Source of the DNA: Hysterangium stoloniferum | Taxonomy: Eukaryota > Basidiomycota > Agaricomycetes > Hysterangiales > Hysterangiaceae | Direction: 5' to 3' | Assembly: GCA_015178975.1 (NCBI GenBank) | Contig: WHVD01000090.1 | Coordinates: forward strand, 1 to 64,000 | Length of the DNA: 64,000 nt | Part shown: piece by piece, positions 44,638 to 57,272 of the stretch | Layout: each line of letters starts with the position of its first letter | How positions within the stretch are numbered: the stretch's first letter is position 1 | Translations under genes and position numbers: made by a program | The notes under the pieces: generated by a model | What the model was told of the DNA's origin: nothing | Seen by the model: the letters and a program-made list of their open reading frames with translations, nothing else | Databases searched by the model: none

Positions 44638-46159
44638 ATAATGGAATATACATTTACATATTATCAATGGTTTCCAATCTAGAGAAAAATATAGTAGACA
44701 ACCTATTGTAATAACCTTCTTGAAACTAAATCACTGTTGAAATTGTCTTTTTGCAAAGAATAATATTCTAATAAAATGTTATTTACATTGAACACTGGCC
44801 CCAGACAATACCATAAACAACCATTTTGATTGTATATGTCACATGTTGTCACACATGTGTGACACTTCTGGTGTTGCATAAATCTCATAATGCATTGGCT
44901 GAGGGTGGGGATGAGCATTATGCATTATGACCTAATCAACTGTATATTCATCCCTACTTATGACACAATTACGTCCGTGCAGTTAGCAGAACTTTTCATT
45001 ATCCACATATTTTCCAAGCATGGAGTTCCGTCCCACGTGACTTCCGATAGAGGATCAGAGTTCGTGTCTCACTTCTTTAGATCCCTCAGAAAATCCTTGG
45101 ACATGACCTTACATTTCATGTCCGGACACCACCCGGAAGGTGATGGACAAACCAAACGCATCAACCAGACATTGGAACAATATCTCCATGTATATTGCAA
45201 TTACCAACAGGACAATTGGAAATCCTTGTTACCACTTGCAGAGTTTGCTTACAACAATGCACCCTCGGCCACTACTGGCGTTTCCCCGTTCTTTGCAAAT
45301 AAAGGATATAATCCAAATATTACAGTACATCCAGAATGAAATCTCACCTCTGCTCACGCTCAAGAGTTCACCACAGACCTCCATGAGCTCCGCGAGGAAC
45401 TCCAGACTGCAATAAAGTCCACCCAAGAGCAATACCAACATTCAGTGGACAAACACCAGATCCCGCCACCCAACTTCAAGATTGGCGACCATGTTTATGT
45501 CAAAGCTCAATTCTTTAGGACTACCCATCCATCAAAAAAGCTTGCTGAAAAATATTTAGGTCTGTTTGAAATAATTGCACAAGTAGGTTCAGTCTCTTGG
45601 ACTCTACAGCTTCCGGATAGCATGCGTGCGGTACACCTGGTATTTCATGTTTCTATGTTAGAACCTTGTACTGCTAACACTATCCCAGATCACGTGCAAT
45701 CTCCACCCCCTCTGGTCATCATTGACGGAGAACCCGAGTTTGAAATCTCATAGATTTTAGATTCAAAAATTGACAAGCGTCGATGTACTTGTAAACTGCT
45801 TTACTTGGTCAAGTGGGCGGGTTACGAGGGCACCGATGAAGAAACTTCATGGATTTTGGCCACAGAACTCGGTAATGCCACGGAAATCGTTACTGACTTT
45901 CATACAGCTTACCCACTCAAACCTGGACCATTATTGTCTCTCTGACTGCACTCTGTGGACCCCGTGTTACGTTTGGACTCATTTTCATTATTCCCTGTCG
46001 CCCTATGTCTCTCTTTGTTTTTACAGGTTCTGACATGTCTTGTCAAGTCTTTAAGTGGACTCTCCACGGGCTTTGACTTTGACTTTTATTCTTATGTTTT
46101 TCACACTTTACTTTTATGTTCAAATTGCTTTTTTATTCTATATTACTTTCAGTCTACAT

Positions 46160-47143
46160 TTATGGGACTGTCTTTTTCCCCGCCTCCTGTTTCCCTGCCT
46201 CAGCTATCTCCCCAGGAAGCTCCGCGACCTCCGCGGCAACCCCCTCCTCATCTGACCCGGCATCCTCGGAACTCCCAATTTGTGGCTCTTCATACACATA
46301 GCCGCCATACTCCGCCAGGAACTTCCAAAACTCCTCGCAGAGTCCAGACAGCTCCTTCGCCACCACAATCTGGACCTTGTTGCTCTTCCGGAGCAACTCG
46401 TTTTGGGCTTCGATGCCCTCGGTGATCTGCCCAAGGACCTTGTCCAACCCGGAGTATCCGTCTGACCCGCTGATGTCCCGGACCCCGGACCTCGTGGCTT
46501 GCTCGTGTACAAGTGAGCACCTCGCCTTGAGGTGCATGCATTGGTAACAGCCCGGACCCCAGCCGGACTTCCTGTTGCACTCTGTGTTCCGGTTGTTGCA
46601 ACCAGAACACCGCAACTCATTCCGCATTGGAAGACAGACTGGCGCCACCTTCCTTGCCTTCTGTTGATATGGTCAGTTTCCCATGGTAATCCCATGGGTA
46701 TGAGGTTTACCTTTTGGGGGCTCTCTGGCTGCCCCTTGGACTCTGACTCCACCTCTGTCGCCTTGCACTGAAATTGACAAGTCAGTAAAAGTGAAATGAC
46801 AAGTTGAAATGTTGGGACTTACCTTGCCTGCAACTACTGCGGCTCTCTCCGTGGCCACCCGGACTTTCTCCGCAGCTGCCCGGTCATTCTCCGTGGCCAC
46901 CCGCGCAGCCTCCTCCGCTTCCCTCTCCCTCGTGGCCTCTTCCTCCGTGGCCAATGCCACCTGGTACTCTTCATCCAGGGCCTTCTCGGCCTCCCTGGCC
47001 TCCCTCTCTGCTTCCTCATGAAGTCGGCGCTGCTCTTCCCGCCGCACCAAGAGTTGGGCCGTGCTCCACAGTGCCTGATTCGTAGTGCCTGTGGAGGGCC
47101 CGGCAGTTGGCATGACTTGTCTCGGTGTGGGCTTTGGTCCCAT
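46160..47143 (-). other. Antisense coding-like region inside element B
   Basis: Same position and orientation as 841-1825 in element A. The first frame, from MGPKPTPRQVMPTAGPST, gives an Ala/Glu-rich coiled coil (EEATREREAEEAARVATEND); further on, a Cys-rich stretch (CSGCNNRNTEC, GCYQCMHLKARCSLVHEQA) and a helical segment (NELLRKSNKVQIVVAKELSG) match copy A closely. The residue pattern is kept better than silent drift would predict by eye. Treated as part of the fossil element. Confidence 0.62.
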
Positions 47144-47381
47144 TTCATTGAAGATGGGGGTAATAAAGAAGAAGAAATTTCTATTTTTTCAATTTTTATA
47201 TAGGCTCATCGCATTTGAACCTTACCTTCCAGATCACATGACTCTTTGACACATACGTGTAACCGACATGACTTTTGACACATACGTGTAACTGACATGA
47301 CTTTTGACACATGCGCGTAGCCGACAAAAACCTTATCTAGGTCTAGAGCCTCTTTGGGACTTCGGCATAAAGGGAGGGTAC

Positions 47382-48200
47382 TGTTACGACCAGACAAATC
47401 CCGCTGGACTCCGGGCACTAACCTGTACACCCCCACACACTACAAGCACCAATTGTCTGTTTATAGGATTTCCCGCCCAGACTCTGTCACGACAAGACTC
47501 ATTACGTTCGACCTCATTATGACACATATCAGTCACTGGACTTCCCCTGGACACCATCTCTGTCTATGTCCGTCTTCGTCCCACGCATCAGTCACCGGAT
47601 CCTGCTCAGAATCCCATCACTGCTCTAATCGAGCCCCGTTCCCGTTTTAGTCAAATGACCTGTCACGATTAGGACTCCACTCCCGCTCCGTTTCCCATTA
47701 TGGGTTATGCTTTGTCACGATTCGGATTCCACTCCGTTCCATTCCATTCCTAACACCAAACTTGGTGTTTACTATTCCTGTTTATGTTTTGTTAGTTTCA
47801 TTTTTATCATTCCCAGATTAGTATGACATTCACTCCATGGTCTATATAAACTGGCAGATGTTGTACATACAATCCAGTCAGAAAATTAGCTTAGATTCCC
47901 CCCAGTAATCTAATATATTTTCCTCTATAAAACCTTACTCTAATCACACCGCTCGCACTAGTCGGAGCCCATGGGCTCCGGCGCATCTATCTCTCACGAC
48001 TATCTTGACTCATGACTCACGACCTCACGACCCATGACCTACAACCCACGAACCCCGCCCGGACTCCCCGGGATTCCCGTTCACCTGTTCGAAATTGGAC
48101 AACACGATCTAGCGAGGGTGCAGCCTATAAGCTGAAGCCAAGCCCTACCGGATATCCCGCGGGTTTCTCACGAGACCCACCCTGTGTGTGTATCCTAACA
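47382..48200 (+). repeat. 3' LTR of element B (819 bp)
   Basis: TGTTACGACC to CCTAACA after the purine tract AAAGGGAGGG; followed by the target duplication GGATG. CpGs are partly lost compared with the LTR at 2033. Confidence 0.93.
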
Positions 48201-49203
48201 GGATGGCAGACTGGTGTAGAATTGGTGGTGGAGAGCGGGATCACCCCACTGACAATGAGCTGCAAGGGTATTGAATTGGACGATATAGTCTGTGATGCAC
48301 TGCATGTCCTTCATATGAAGATTTGTGAGGCTGTTCTCAGCTTCTCCTGTCGGGTCATATGGGCCAAAGTTGGTTTCAAGCTCCATAACAAAAGCATCCC
48401 AATCTTCGAGCCAAAGCGGCTCTTCCTCGGAAAGTCTGCTAAAAGCTGGTTCGAACCATTTCAATGCAGATCCCAACAAGTATGAAAGTGCATAGTTGAC
48501 TTTTCAGGAGCTTGTGGAGAATGCAGTGGATTGATCGAAGAAATTGAAGTGACATTGCATGAGGAAAGTAGAGTGTTTGTTTGGGTTGGAACCCGTGAAG
48601 GATTCCGGAGCATTGACTTTTGACCGTGGAGGTTCTTGTTCCTTTTTCTTTCATTCTTCAAGCAGGTGTGACATAAATTTATCTATAGTTCCTGCTAAAA
48701 ATTCAGAAGTAGGATCCTCTATGTGCGGTCGTTGGTTAGGTGGAGGATTTTCGACACCTTTGCCCTTGTCGGGGGCATGGATTTGACCTCGTGCTCAGAT
48801 TCATCCTGGTTTTCTGGGACTTCTTTGATATGGGCTTCTTCCATGGGTTCCAACTGGTTTGCAAGCATCTGGCTGGTATACAAAGTTAACAGGGAATGAG
48901 GAGTCGACAGTCCAGGTAATGATGCCTGTGCATGTGCTTATGGGAACGGGGCTCAGTTAGAGCGATGATGGGATTCTGAGCAGGATCTGGTGACTGATGC
49001 CTGGGACAAGGACAGACATAGACAGAGACGGAGTCTGGGCGACATCCGGTGACTGATACATGATGTAATGAGGTCGAACGTGGACAAGTCTTGATGTACG
49101 GAGTCCGGGCGGGAATTCCTGTAAACTGACAATTGGTGCATCTGGGGTGTGGGTGTGTATGAGTTAGTGCCTGGAGTCTGGCGGGATTTTCCAGTCGTAA
49201 CAC
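48201..49203 (-). mobile_element. Gypsy remnant C, gag N-terminal piece and partial LTR
   Basis: Minus strand: the gag portion (SALKWFEPAFSRLSEEEPLW, DPTGEAENSLTNLHM) continues at 35578. At 48940-49203 only the first ~265 bp of its LTR remain, joined directly to early gag, so an internal deletion removed the rest. CpG-depleted and old. Confidence 0.8.
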
Positions 49204-49284
49204 AGGGCCAATAACCTGTTGATGCAAAGAGGGGGTATACATTGGTACACCATGGATGCAAGCAAAAAGTGTTGTCATTACAAC

Positions 49285-50099
49285 TGTTAAGGGTGTGTAC
49301 ATGGAGGGTTTCCGGTGAAACCCACGGGAAATCCAGTAGGACTTGGCTTCAGCTTATGGGCTGCACCCTCATGAGATTGTCTTGTCCAATTTCAAGTGGG
49401 CAGATAGGAATCCCGGGGAGTCTGGGTGGAGTTCGTGGGTCAAGAGGTCAGGAAGTCAAGATAGATAAGTCGGAGGTTGAGTGATAGATGCATTGGAGCC
49501 CGTAGGCTCTGACTAGTGAGTGTGGTGTGATTCAAAGAGGAATTTAGAGTGGAAAATACATATACTAAGATTACTTGGGAGAATCTAAGCTGATTTTCTG
49601 ACTGGATTGTATGTATGTACAACATCTGCCAGAATATATAGACTGTGGAATGAATAACATACCAAATCCAGTAATAATGAAAATGAAACTAACAAATATA
49701 AAATGAGATAAATAAACACCAAACTTAATGTTAGGAACGGGATGGAATGGAGAGAGTTTGAATCGTGACAGGTCATAAAACCATAATGGGAATGGAGCAG
49801 GAGCAGAGTCCAAATCATGACAGGTCATTTGACTACAACAGGAATGGGGCTCAGTTAGAGGGCTGACAGGTTTTCTGAGTGAGGTCCAGTGACTGATGCA
49901 TGGGACAAGGTCGGACATAGACAGGGACGGAGTCTGGTGGGAATTCCGGTGACTGATACATGAAGTAATGAAGTTGAATGTGGACAAGTCTGACATACAG
50001 AGTCTGGTGGGAATTCCGGTAAACTGACAATTGGTGCGTATAGGGTGCGGGTGCATATAAGTTAGTGCCCAGAGTCTGGTGGGAATTCTGGTCATAACA
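49285..50099 (-). mobile_element. Solo gypsy LTR, old, with target duplication ACAAC
   Basis: TGTTAAGGGTG to TCATAACA, flanked by ACAAC at 49280-49284 and 50100-50104. Same family as the young LTRs, but most CpG sites read TG or CA. Confidence 0.92.
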
Positions 50100-50466
50100 A
50101 CAACCTACTATACAGAATTATGTAGTTTAGTGTGAAATATTCTAGGACCCACAAATGTCACTGTGTTGAGATTATTGCCAAGCAGCCATAACTTCAACAC
50201 CAGCTTGCAGTCACACTCCTTATAATACCTTGTTGGAATACAATGTGATGTGTCTGCATCATGTGCCTGTTTTGGTCCACTACTGTCCACAACCTCTGCA
50301 TACATTTGTGTAAGCAATGTCAAAAGCATTATATATGCTATAAGTCTGAGTTTGAAAGTTTTTTCCTCAGTTCTCATTTACATACTATGAGACTGAGTAT
50401 TTTTGTTATAGCTTCATATATCATCAGGTTATAGGGCCCCACTAGTATACTCACTGCACATTCAAA

Positions 50467-50750
50467 ATGTCAACTTCCCAAAACACAAACTCCATTGGGA
50501 AGCCTTCTTCTCATCTCTCTGACATCCCATATCTAGATGACACCAGATTAAATTTCCAGTCATGGAAATATCATACTCGAACAGTTCTCAAAGTTCATGG
50601 ATTGTCAAAAGCCCTCAATGGCACTGAAACAGATCAGAGAAAAATCCAGGAAGCTAGAGCCCAGATTGTACTGACCCTGAAAGGTGAACCTTTGAATGGG
50701 ATCTTTCCCCTTGTGATAAACAGTCAATTATCCATCAAATCAGCTCTGGG
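50467..50750 (+). mobile_element. Copia gag fragment
   Basis: The start of a copia polyprotein: LDDTRLNFQSWKYHTRTVLK, VHGLSKALNGT and ARAQIVLTLKGEPLNGI are typical of the copia gag (UBN2-type) domain. The upstream CATCAGGTTATAGGGCCCCA resembles a primer-binding junction after an LTR. Cut off by a Tc1-like piece. Confidence 0.8.
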
Positions 50751-51012
50751 AAGCTTGACAATGCTGTCCAAGCCACCCAATTCATAAATTCCATCATATC
50801 TACCTCTGTCACTCCTCAGACTGTTAGGAATGTGTTGAAGGAAGCTGGCTTTGGTCAGCAACAAAGCAGAAAGTCCCTATTCTCAAAGGGTTTCATCATC
50901 AGCAACATATAAAGTTTGCCCATTGTCATGAAAATTGGACTATGGAGGACTGGAAAGGGGTGTTGTGGACTGATGAGACAAAAATCAACAGGATTGGGCT
51001 TGTGGTGTCTAG
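50751..51012 (+). mobile_element. Tc1-like transposase fragment
   Basis: Reads (in broken frames) SVTPQTVRNVLKEAGF, then HIKFAHCHENWTMEDWKGVLWTDETK, where DE is the first catalytic position region. It lacks both DNA-binding N-terminus and C-terminus and sits at the edge of the copia fragment. Confidence 0.75.
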
Positions 51013-51189
51013 GCATTCATTTTTTCATGCTTGATGCCCTTAGAAGTGAGGTATGTTTTGAACTCCTTTGACCTTTGAGATGTATTCACCACCACCATCT
51101 GACCTCAATTTTGTAACTTGCATTCCAGTTTCAACTTCAACCTTTTCTACAAAAGTGGAGAATTTTTGCAATGCTTTGGATTTTTCCTT

Positions 51190-52490
51190 CAAGAATGCAA
51201 GATTTGGCATTCAGCTTGCATTGTCAATAAATGTGATGAAGTATTCATATCCAGTATGTGATTTTGTCTGCATTTTTCTACAAATATCTGAATGTATGCA
51301 TGCAAGGATGGTTGTTTCTTGACTTTCAGTGGACTTTGGAATGGGTTTGCAAGTTTGCTCTCCATGGAGATATGGTTCACAAGGTGAGTTATCTGTCATT
51401 TTGTTTTTTACAATTGACATTCCAATCCTTTTTGAACCTTTTTGAGGACTGATCTGGTGCTGATGTGGCCTAGGTGATGATGCCACAATTTTATATTGCC
51501 TTTCAACACCTTGGCAGTTGCAGTAAGTGCTTGTGGTTCCATTTCAGATCCTGGTATGATTCTACTGATGTGGATTTTTTTCAGGCAGCATTATATCAGT
51601 ATAAAGAATGTAGATATTGTTGGAATTTACTAGGTGTTGCAAGCTGTTGAGCTTTATGGTCTTGTACTGTACAGTAGCTTAGTCATCAGTTGTATTTACT
51701 AGGGACTTTGTCACCCCCTCATCTGCATGAAAACTCATTGTGTATTTCTACAGATATTGCCTTCCAGGTGGGCTTCTCCAACAAGTGAGTGGAGGTTTCC
51801 ATGCAAATAAGAGATGTGTAGCACCTTCTGTACAATGCCACTGATTTTCTGATTTCTGACAGAGAATTCAAGTTGGATAGAACCATCTCCTACTGTGACT
51901 ATGTATTGATTATTGCCCAGTGAAACCTTCACAGGTTCTTCCAGTTTACAGTAAGTGGCAAACCATTCACAATGTGAACTCATTGCAGCTGATGCTCCAG
52001 AGTCAACTATCCACTTTTGTTGGAGGTTATGGTTTGCTGACCATTCAGGGGCCAAGAAATTGGATTAGCTGGCTTATTGATACTGTGGTTTGTACCATTT
52101 TCACTGTGGCTTCAGGAACCTTTGGCTTGTCAGCTTTTTCATCCTTTGAATTAGTTTTGGGTTTTCAGCATTCACCAGGATGCTTCTTTCCAGTTATCAC
52201 ATTTCTTGTATTCCTTTTTCTCTTTGCCAAGAATGCAGCTTGTGTAGCAGATTCCTTTTGGTGACAACATCTTCTGTTTGTTGAGTTTCAACTGACATCA
52301 AGATGGTCTTTAGGGTTGAATAAGAAGTTGGAAGGGAAAGAATGATAGCAATAGCAACAAGGTTGTCTTTGATTTCATTTCCAGAGCTCTAAGTGACTGA
52401 GCAGTGGCCCACATTTTAGTTATCTGCAGTTCAAGGGCTTCTGAGTCAACAAGACTGCTTTGGAATAGCTCACCAATAAGGTAAGCCACT
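51190..52490 (-). mobile_element. Copia fragment: end of gag, protease, start of integrase
   Basis: Minus strand. Gag end near 52490-52270; protease at 52055-51735 (KWIVDSGASAAMSSHCEWF); pre-integrase and integrase start at 51486-51211 (TGYEYFITFIDNAS). Broken at many sites, CpG-poor, old. Confidence 0.8.
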
Positions 52491-52540
52491 TTTTGAGTTC
52501 CTTTCCTTCATATCTGGCACATACCTTCTCCCTCACCTCC

Positions 52541-52735
52541 TTAGCAGACTTGAGGCCAATGCTTGGAAGGATGGCCACCAGGATGATTTTCCTTATCCCC
52601 CTCCCTACTGATCCTGCCAATAGTACCCTCCCCCAGGCCAGTCCTAGCTTGAATTTGATGATGGGAATACCCCTCATTGAGGAGAGAAACAACAAAAGAA
52701 TGCTTTTCAGCAGAGCTGGATTTCATAGTGGTGGT
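52541..52735 (-). mobile_element. Tc1-like transposase N-terminal fragment
   Basis: MKSSSAEKHSFVVSLLNEGY, HHQIQARTGLGEGTIGRISR and NHPGGHPSKHWP match the first helix-turn-helix and linker of Tc1-like transposases. Only ~60 codons remain, abutting copia gag. Confidence 0.78.
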
Positions 52736-52929
52736 AATATGTAAGATATCATCAGATATTTTTCATCCTATGGCTTTCTTTATTAAGTGAAATTCATTTA
52801 TATATTCTGGGTATGTTGAATCAAGTAGAAATCTGTTCAGATTGACTGTCAAGACCCATTACAAGGAACTCCACAGAGTATTATTAGGTTCTGAACCACC
52901 TTCCAGACCAACATCAAGATCCAGAATCC

Positions 52930-54349
52930 AAAATTGGTTTTGCATTCGTCGCCCATGGAGATCCAGACCAAATGATAGACATGTTTGAGGTCTATTTTGG
53001 TATAAATCCAGGCATTCCGTGGAGCATCGAGCAGATCAGATATAACTGGAAGTGGATACTTATCCTTTTTGGTGACAGCATTGAGTCCTCTGAAATCAAC
53101 ACATAGTCTAAGGGATCCATCCTTTTTTCTGACAAACAGAACAGGTGCTCCAAAAGGAGACTTTGAGGGTTTGATAAAACCTATGGACAAATGTTCATCC
53201 AGGAAATTGCAGATTGTGGAAAGTTCTGTGGATGAAAGTGGGTAAATATGTCCTAGGGGTGGCTGGGTGCCTTCTTCGAGATTGATTTTTAAGTCATATT
53301 CTCTGTGGGGTGGAAGCCGATCAGCTTTCCGCTTGCTAAAAACATCCACAAAGTCATGATATTTATCCAGGATGCCTTCTAGATCAGTGGCTTGCTCAGA
53401 TTCAGAAACTGGGGTTGAAAAACGACCAGCTGCTTTATCAATTTTTAAGTTGATAGTGAACGCCTGGAACCTGTCCATTTTTCTAGCCCTAATAAAAGCT
53501 GCAGCATTAATCAGAGAAATAGACAGAGGTGCTGTGGGTTCCAGGGAAGCCATGGGTGCCATAAGGATCACAGGAGTCCTTGACTGCAGGTGCTGGGAAG
53601 GCCATGGGTGCCATGGAGGCCATGATGGGTACAGTTTCTTCAGCTGCCACGGGAGTCTGGAATGTTATACTGTTAGCTATCCAGTCAATCAATGGATTGT
53701 AGCGGGGAAGCCAGTTGTGTCCTAGGACCACCGAGCAACTTGAGGCTAACTGGTTCACATAGAAAGTGACCAACTGAGATGTTCCACATGGGAAACAGAT
53801 GGATAAATCACAAGCTTGGGTGACAACCGAATTACTTGTGCCATTGAAGAGGTGGAGGCTGATGGGATTTATTGGATAAGTTGACAACAGATTTTTTTGT
53901 GTAAATTTTGTATCTAAAAAACAATGAGTCAAGCCAGAATCTATAAGAGCTGAAAAAACACATTTCAGAATCATATTAGACATAAGTTTAATAAAAAATG
54001 AATCAGAATGTGAAAGAGTGGATGTGTTGAGGTGGGTAAACTCTTGAATGTGTGGAGAGGCAATGCAACCCCTAACCTGCATGGAGTCCATGGGGTTGCT
54101 CACTCTTTTTTTGAGTCAGAAGCCGGTTTGTCCTTCAACAGGGTTTCCATGGAGGTCTTGGCTGTTCGACCCTTTGCAGAGTTTGCTTTTGCCAGCGGAC
54201 ATTCTGGGACTCGATGACTGGGTTTTCCACACAAGAGACAGAGGTTATTGTCCATACCACATTGTCTTTCCTGTGGGGCCAATTTGCCATTGGGTCTGAG
54301 TTTGCCTGTGAGGTCGGGTTTACCAGTTTGCTTGCCAGACTGTTGACCT

Positions 54350-54381
<32 letters not shown>

Positions 54382-56241
54382 AGAAGACTTTTTATCGTTC
54401 TTCTTGTTGGATTGCATGGAGTTCTGGTTGCTGGTTGACGAGTTATTGTTGTTGGTTTTATTGGCTGTGGACTTGTTTACTTTGTCCACAGAGGTCTCGC
54501 AGACAACTTCTGCATGACATTCCCAATAATGTGCATCCACGTTTTGAGCCTTAAGGTGCATACAGGACAGGGTTTTTGGCTTGCCATCTTCTCCTTTTGA
54601 GACTTCGTCTTTAAGGCAGGACAGCAGACCAGCATAGAATTGGTGGCAGAGAGTGGGATCACCCCACTGACAACGAGCTGCAAGGCTGTTGAATTGGACC
54701 ATATAGTCTGTGATGTGCTGCGTGTCCTTCATGCGAAGATTAGTGAGACTATTCTCGGCTTCTCCAGTTGGGTAATATGGGCCAAAGTTGGTTTCAAGAT
54801 CCTCAACAAAAGCATCCCAATCTTCGAGCCAGAGCGGCTCTTCCTTGGAAAGTCCACTAAAAGCCAGTTCGAACCATTTCAATGCAGATCCTGACAAATA
54901 TGAAAGTGCATAGTTGACTTTTTGGGAGTCCATGGAGAATGCAGTGGATCGATCGCAGAAATTGAAGTGACATTGCATGAGGAAAGTAGAGAGTTTATTT
55001 GGGTTGGAACCCATGAAGGGTTCCAGAGCATTGACATTTGACTGCAGGGGTTCCAGATCTTTCTTTTTGCCTTCTCCAAGCATATGATTCATCAACCTTT
55101 CTAAAGTGATTGCTAAATACTCAGAGGCAGGATCCGAAACTAGCGGTTGATCACTAGATGGGAGATTTTTGACACCCTTGCCCTTGTCGGGGGCCACAGG
55201 CTCGTCCTCATGCTCGGATCAGTCCTGGTTTTCTGGGACTTCTTCAATATGGGCTTCTTCCATGGCTTCCAGCTGGTTTGCAAGTGTCTGGCTGGTATAC
55301 AAAGTTAATGGGGAATGAAGAGTTGACGGTCCAGGTAATGATGCCTGTGCATGCGCTTTTCTTCTTGGTGGCATATTGAACAATCTGCGAGTCTTAGTGA
55401 GAAAATACTGTTAAGGGTGTGTACGTGGAGGGTTTCCAGAGAAACCCACGGGAAATATGGTAGGACTTGGCTTCAGCTTATTGGCTGCACCCTCACAAGA
55501 TCGTGTTGTCCAATTTCAAACAGGCGGACAGGAAATTTGGGGAGTCCAGGTGGAGTTTGTGGGTCGAGGGGTCAGAGGTTGGAGGTTGTGGGTCGAGAGG
55601 ACAGGGAGTCAAGATAAATAAGTCAAAGGTTAAGAGATGGATGTGTCAGAGCCTGTGGGTGCCGACTAGTGAGAGCAGTGTAATTCAGAAAGGAGTTTAG
55701 AGCAGAAAATGTACTAGATTACTGGGGAGAATCTAAGCTGATTTTGACTGGATTGTATGTACAACATCTGCCAGACTATATAGACTGTGGAATGAACAAC
55801 ATACCAAATCCAGTAATAATGAAATGAAACTAGCAAAACATAAAATGGGATAAGTAAACACCAAATTTGGTTTAGGAATGGGATGGAATGGAGCAGAGTC
55901 CAAATTGTGACAAATCATAAACCATAATGGGAAATGGAGTGGGAGTGGAGTCCAAATTGTGACAGGTCATTTGACTAAAATGGAAATGGGGCTCAGTTAG
56001 AGGGATGATGGGTTTTCTGAGCAGGGTCCAGTGACTGATTCGTAGGACAAGGTCAGACATAGGCAGGGATGGAGTCTGGTGGGAATTCTGGTGACTGATA
56101 CACAATGTAATGAAGTCGAACATGGACAAGTCTGATGTACGGAGTCTGGTGGGAATTCTGGTAAACTGACAATTGGTGCATATAGGGTGTGGGTGTGTAT
56201 AAGTTAGTGCCTGGAGTCTGGCAGGAATTCTGGTCGTAACA
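52930..56241 (-). mobile_element. Ty3/gypsy element D, 5' part with LTR
   Basis: Minus strand: LTR at 55409-56241, gag about 54100-55380, protease about 53510-54100 (DSGLTHCFLDTKF), and start of reverse transcriptase to about 52930, where it stops at a junction with unrelated sequence. Same family as A and B but older and CpG-depleted; several breaks. It inserted in a copia reverse transcriptase that continues at 56248. Confidence 0.88.
55409..56241 (-). repeat. 5' LTR of element D
   Basis: TGTTAAGGGTGTGTACG to GTCGTAACA, 833 bp, with CpG decay like 49285-50099. Confidence 0.88.
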
Positions 56242-56247
56242 GTATTA

Positions 56248-57272
56248 CATCCTGTTCATTTGTAGAACACAGCTGGATCAGAGAGTGAGCAAGTGAATTC
56301 CATTTGATTCATTACCTTGCTAAGTTGTTTGTACCACTCTCTACCCAATTGTTTTAAACCATATAAAGCTTTCTTTAATTTGAGTACTTTGGCTGGTGAG
56401 TCTTGAGGGAAACCCAGTGGTTGGTGCATATACACCATTTCTGTAAGCTTTGCATTTAAATATGCATTGTTGATGTCCATTCACTCTATAGGCCAGTTGT
56501 TCTGAGCTGCTATACCTGCTATAAGTTTTAGTGAAGCTAGATGAATGATGGGAGAAAATGTTTCTTCATAGTCTGTTCCAAATACTTGAGTAAACCCTTG
56601 GGCTACAAGTCATGCTTTGTTAATGTTTCCATTTGCATCATGGTTTATTCTTAGTGTCCACTTAGAACCGACTATGTTGCCTCCTTCAGGTTTATCAACA
56701 AGCTTCCAGGTGCCCAAATTGTGTAAAGCTTTCAATTCCTTTAGAAATGCTGGCTTCCACAATGCCCAATCATTGCATCTTCCACTGTAGCTGGTACTCC
56801 TTTGTGGTCATCCCTATGGTTTCCAACCTCTCACTGTCCATCCTGTCTATAAAGTCCATCCATTCTAATGGGCTATATATGTCTGTATACAAGGTGTTTT
56901 TATCAACTGTAATTGGTGGCTGACTTGGACTGTCCTCCAATAAAATTAAGTCCTGATCAAAACTGTTTTCATCCTCTAAGACAATACATGTGGCTTTCCT
57001 GGGCTCTTCAGGTACTTTTAGTCCTGGAGGGAATTCGATCCAACTGGAACCTGCAGTACCTTCCCCTTGTTTGAGATGGCACATATAATCAGATGGGAAC
57101 CTGGTTCTTGTACTTCATCTCAATTGCTCTTGAGGCAAAGGTTCCACAACTTCTGGTAGTTCTGGAGTACCAATATAAGGTGATGTGGGAAATGGTATGT
57201 CTATAGGCCCTTGAGGAGACCTTTTAATCTCATATGTTTTGCACTCCAGATCTTTTCCTGATATGAGTATTG
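56248..57272 (-). mobile_element. Copia reverse transcriptase fragment
   Basis: Minus strand: NAYLNAKLTEMVYMHQPLGF and LKLKKALYGLKQLGREWYKQL are the copia RVT_2 signature. Upstream parts up to 57272 include the domain start and the integrase-RT linker. Split from 58722-58970 by a solo LTR. Old, with several breaks. Confidence 0.85.

Larger units (their letters stand above)
41161..44932 (+). mobile_element. Pogo/Tigger-type DNA transposon, 3772 bp
   Basis: Terminal inverted repeat GGTCATAATGCATAA at 41161 and its complement at 44918-44932, flanked by TA at 41159-41160 and 44933-44934, the TA duplication expected of the Tc1-mariner-pogo superfamily. TAATGCAT motifs recur within ~140 bp of both ends (41161-41300; 44885-44932) and are likely transposase-binding sites. 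One transposase gene and a CT-rich minisatellite lie inside. Inserted in the integrase of element B, so it is younger than B. Confidence 0.93.
40560..45945 (+). mobile_element. Integrase and chromodomain region of element B, interrupted by a pogo transposon
   Basis: The HHCC zinc module and the first catalytic Asp (MDFIEHLPDS) lie before 41160. After the transposon, 44935-45340 carries the remaining core (SKHGVPSHVTSDRGSEF, HPEGDGQTKRINQTLEQ); 45440-45750 carries the integrase C-terminal domain and about 45720-45945 the chromodomain, as in element A. Confidence 0.88.
35579..48200 (+). mobile_element. Ty3/gypsy chromodomain retrotransposon B, with nested insertions
   Basis: Fossil element with both LTRs (35579-37203, itself interrupted; 47382-48200) and the 5-bp duplication GGATG at 35574-35578 and 48201-48205. 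Order: gag, protease, reverse transcriptase, RNase H, integrase, chromodomain, an antisense coding-like region, 3' LTR. It carries a solo LTR in its 5' LTR and a 3.77-kb pogo transposon in the integrase. Apart from these it looks nearly complete, with several breaks in pol. The LTRs differ from each other modestly and have lost some CpGs, suggesting an intermediate age. Confidence 0.95.
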
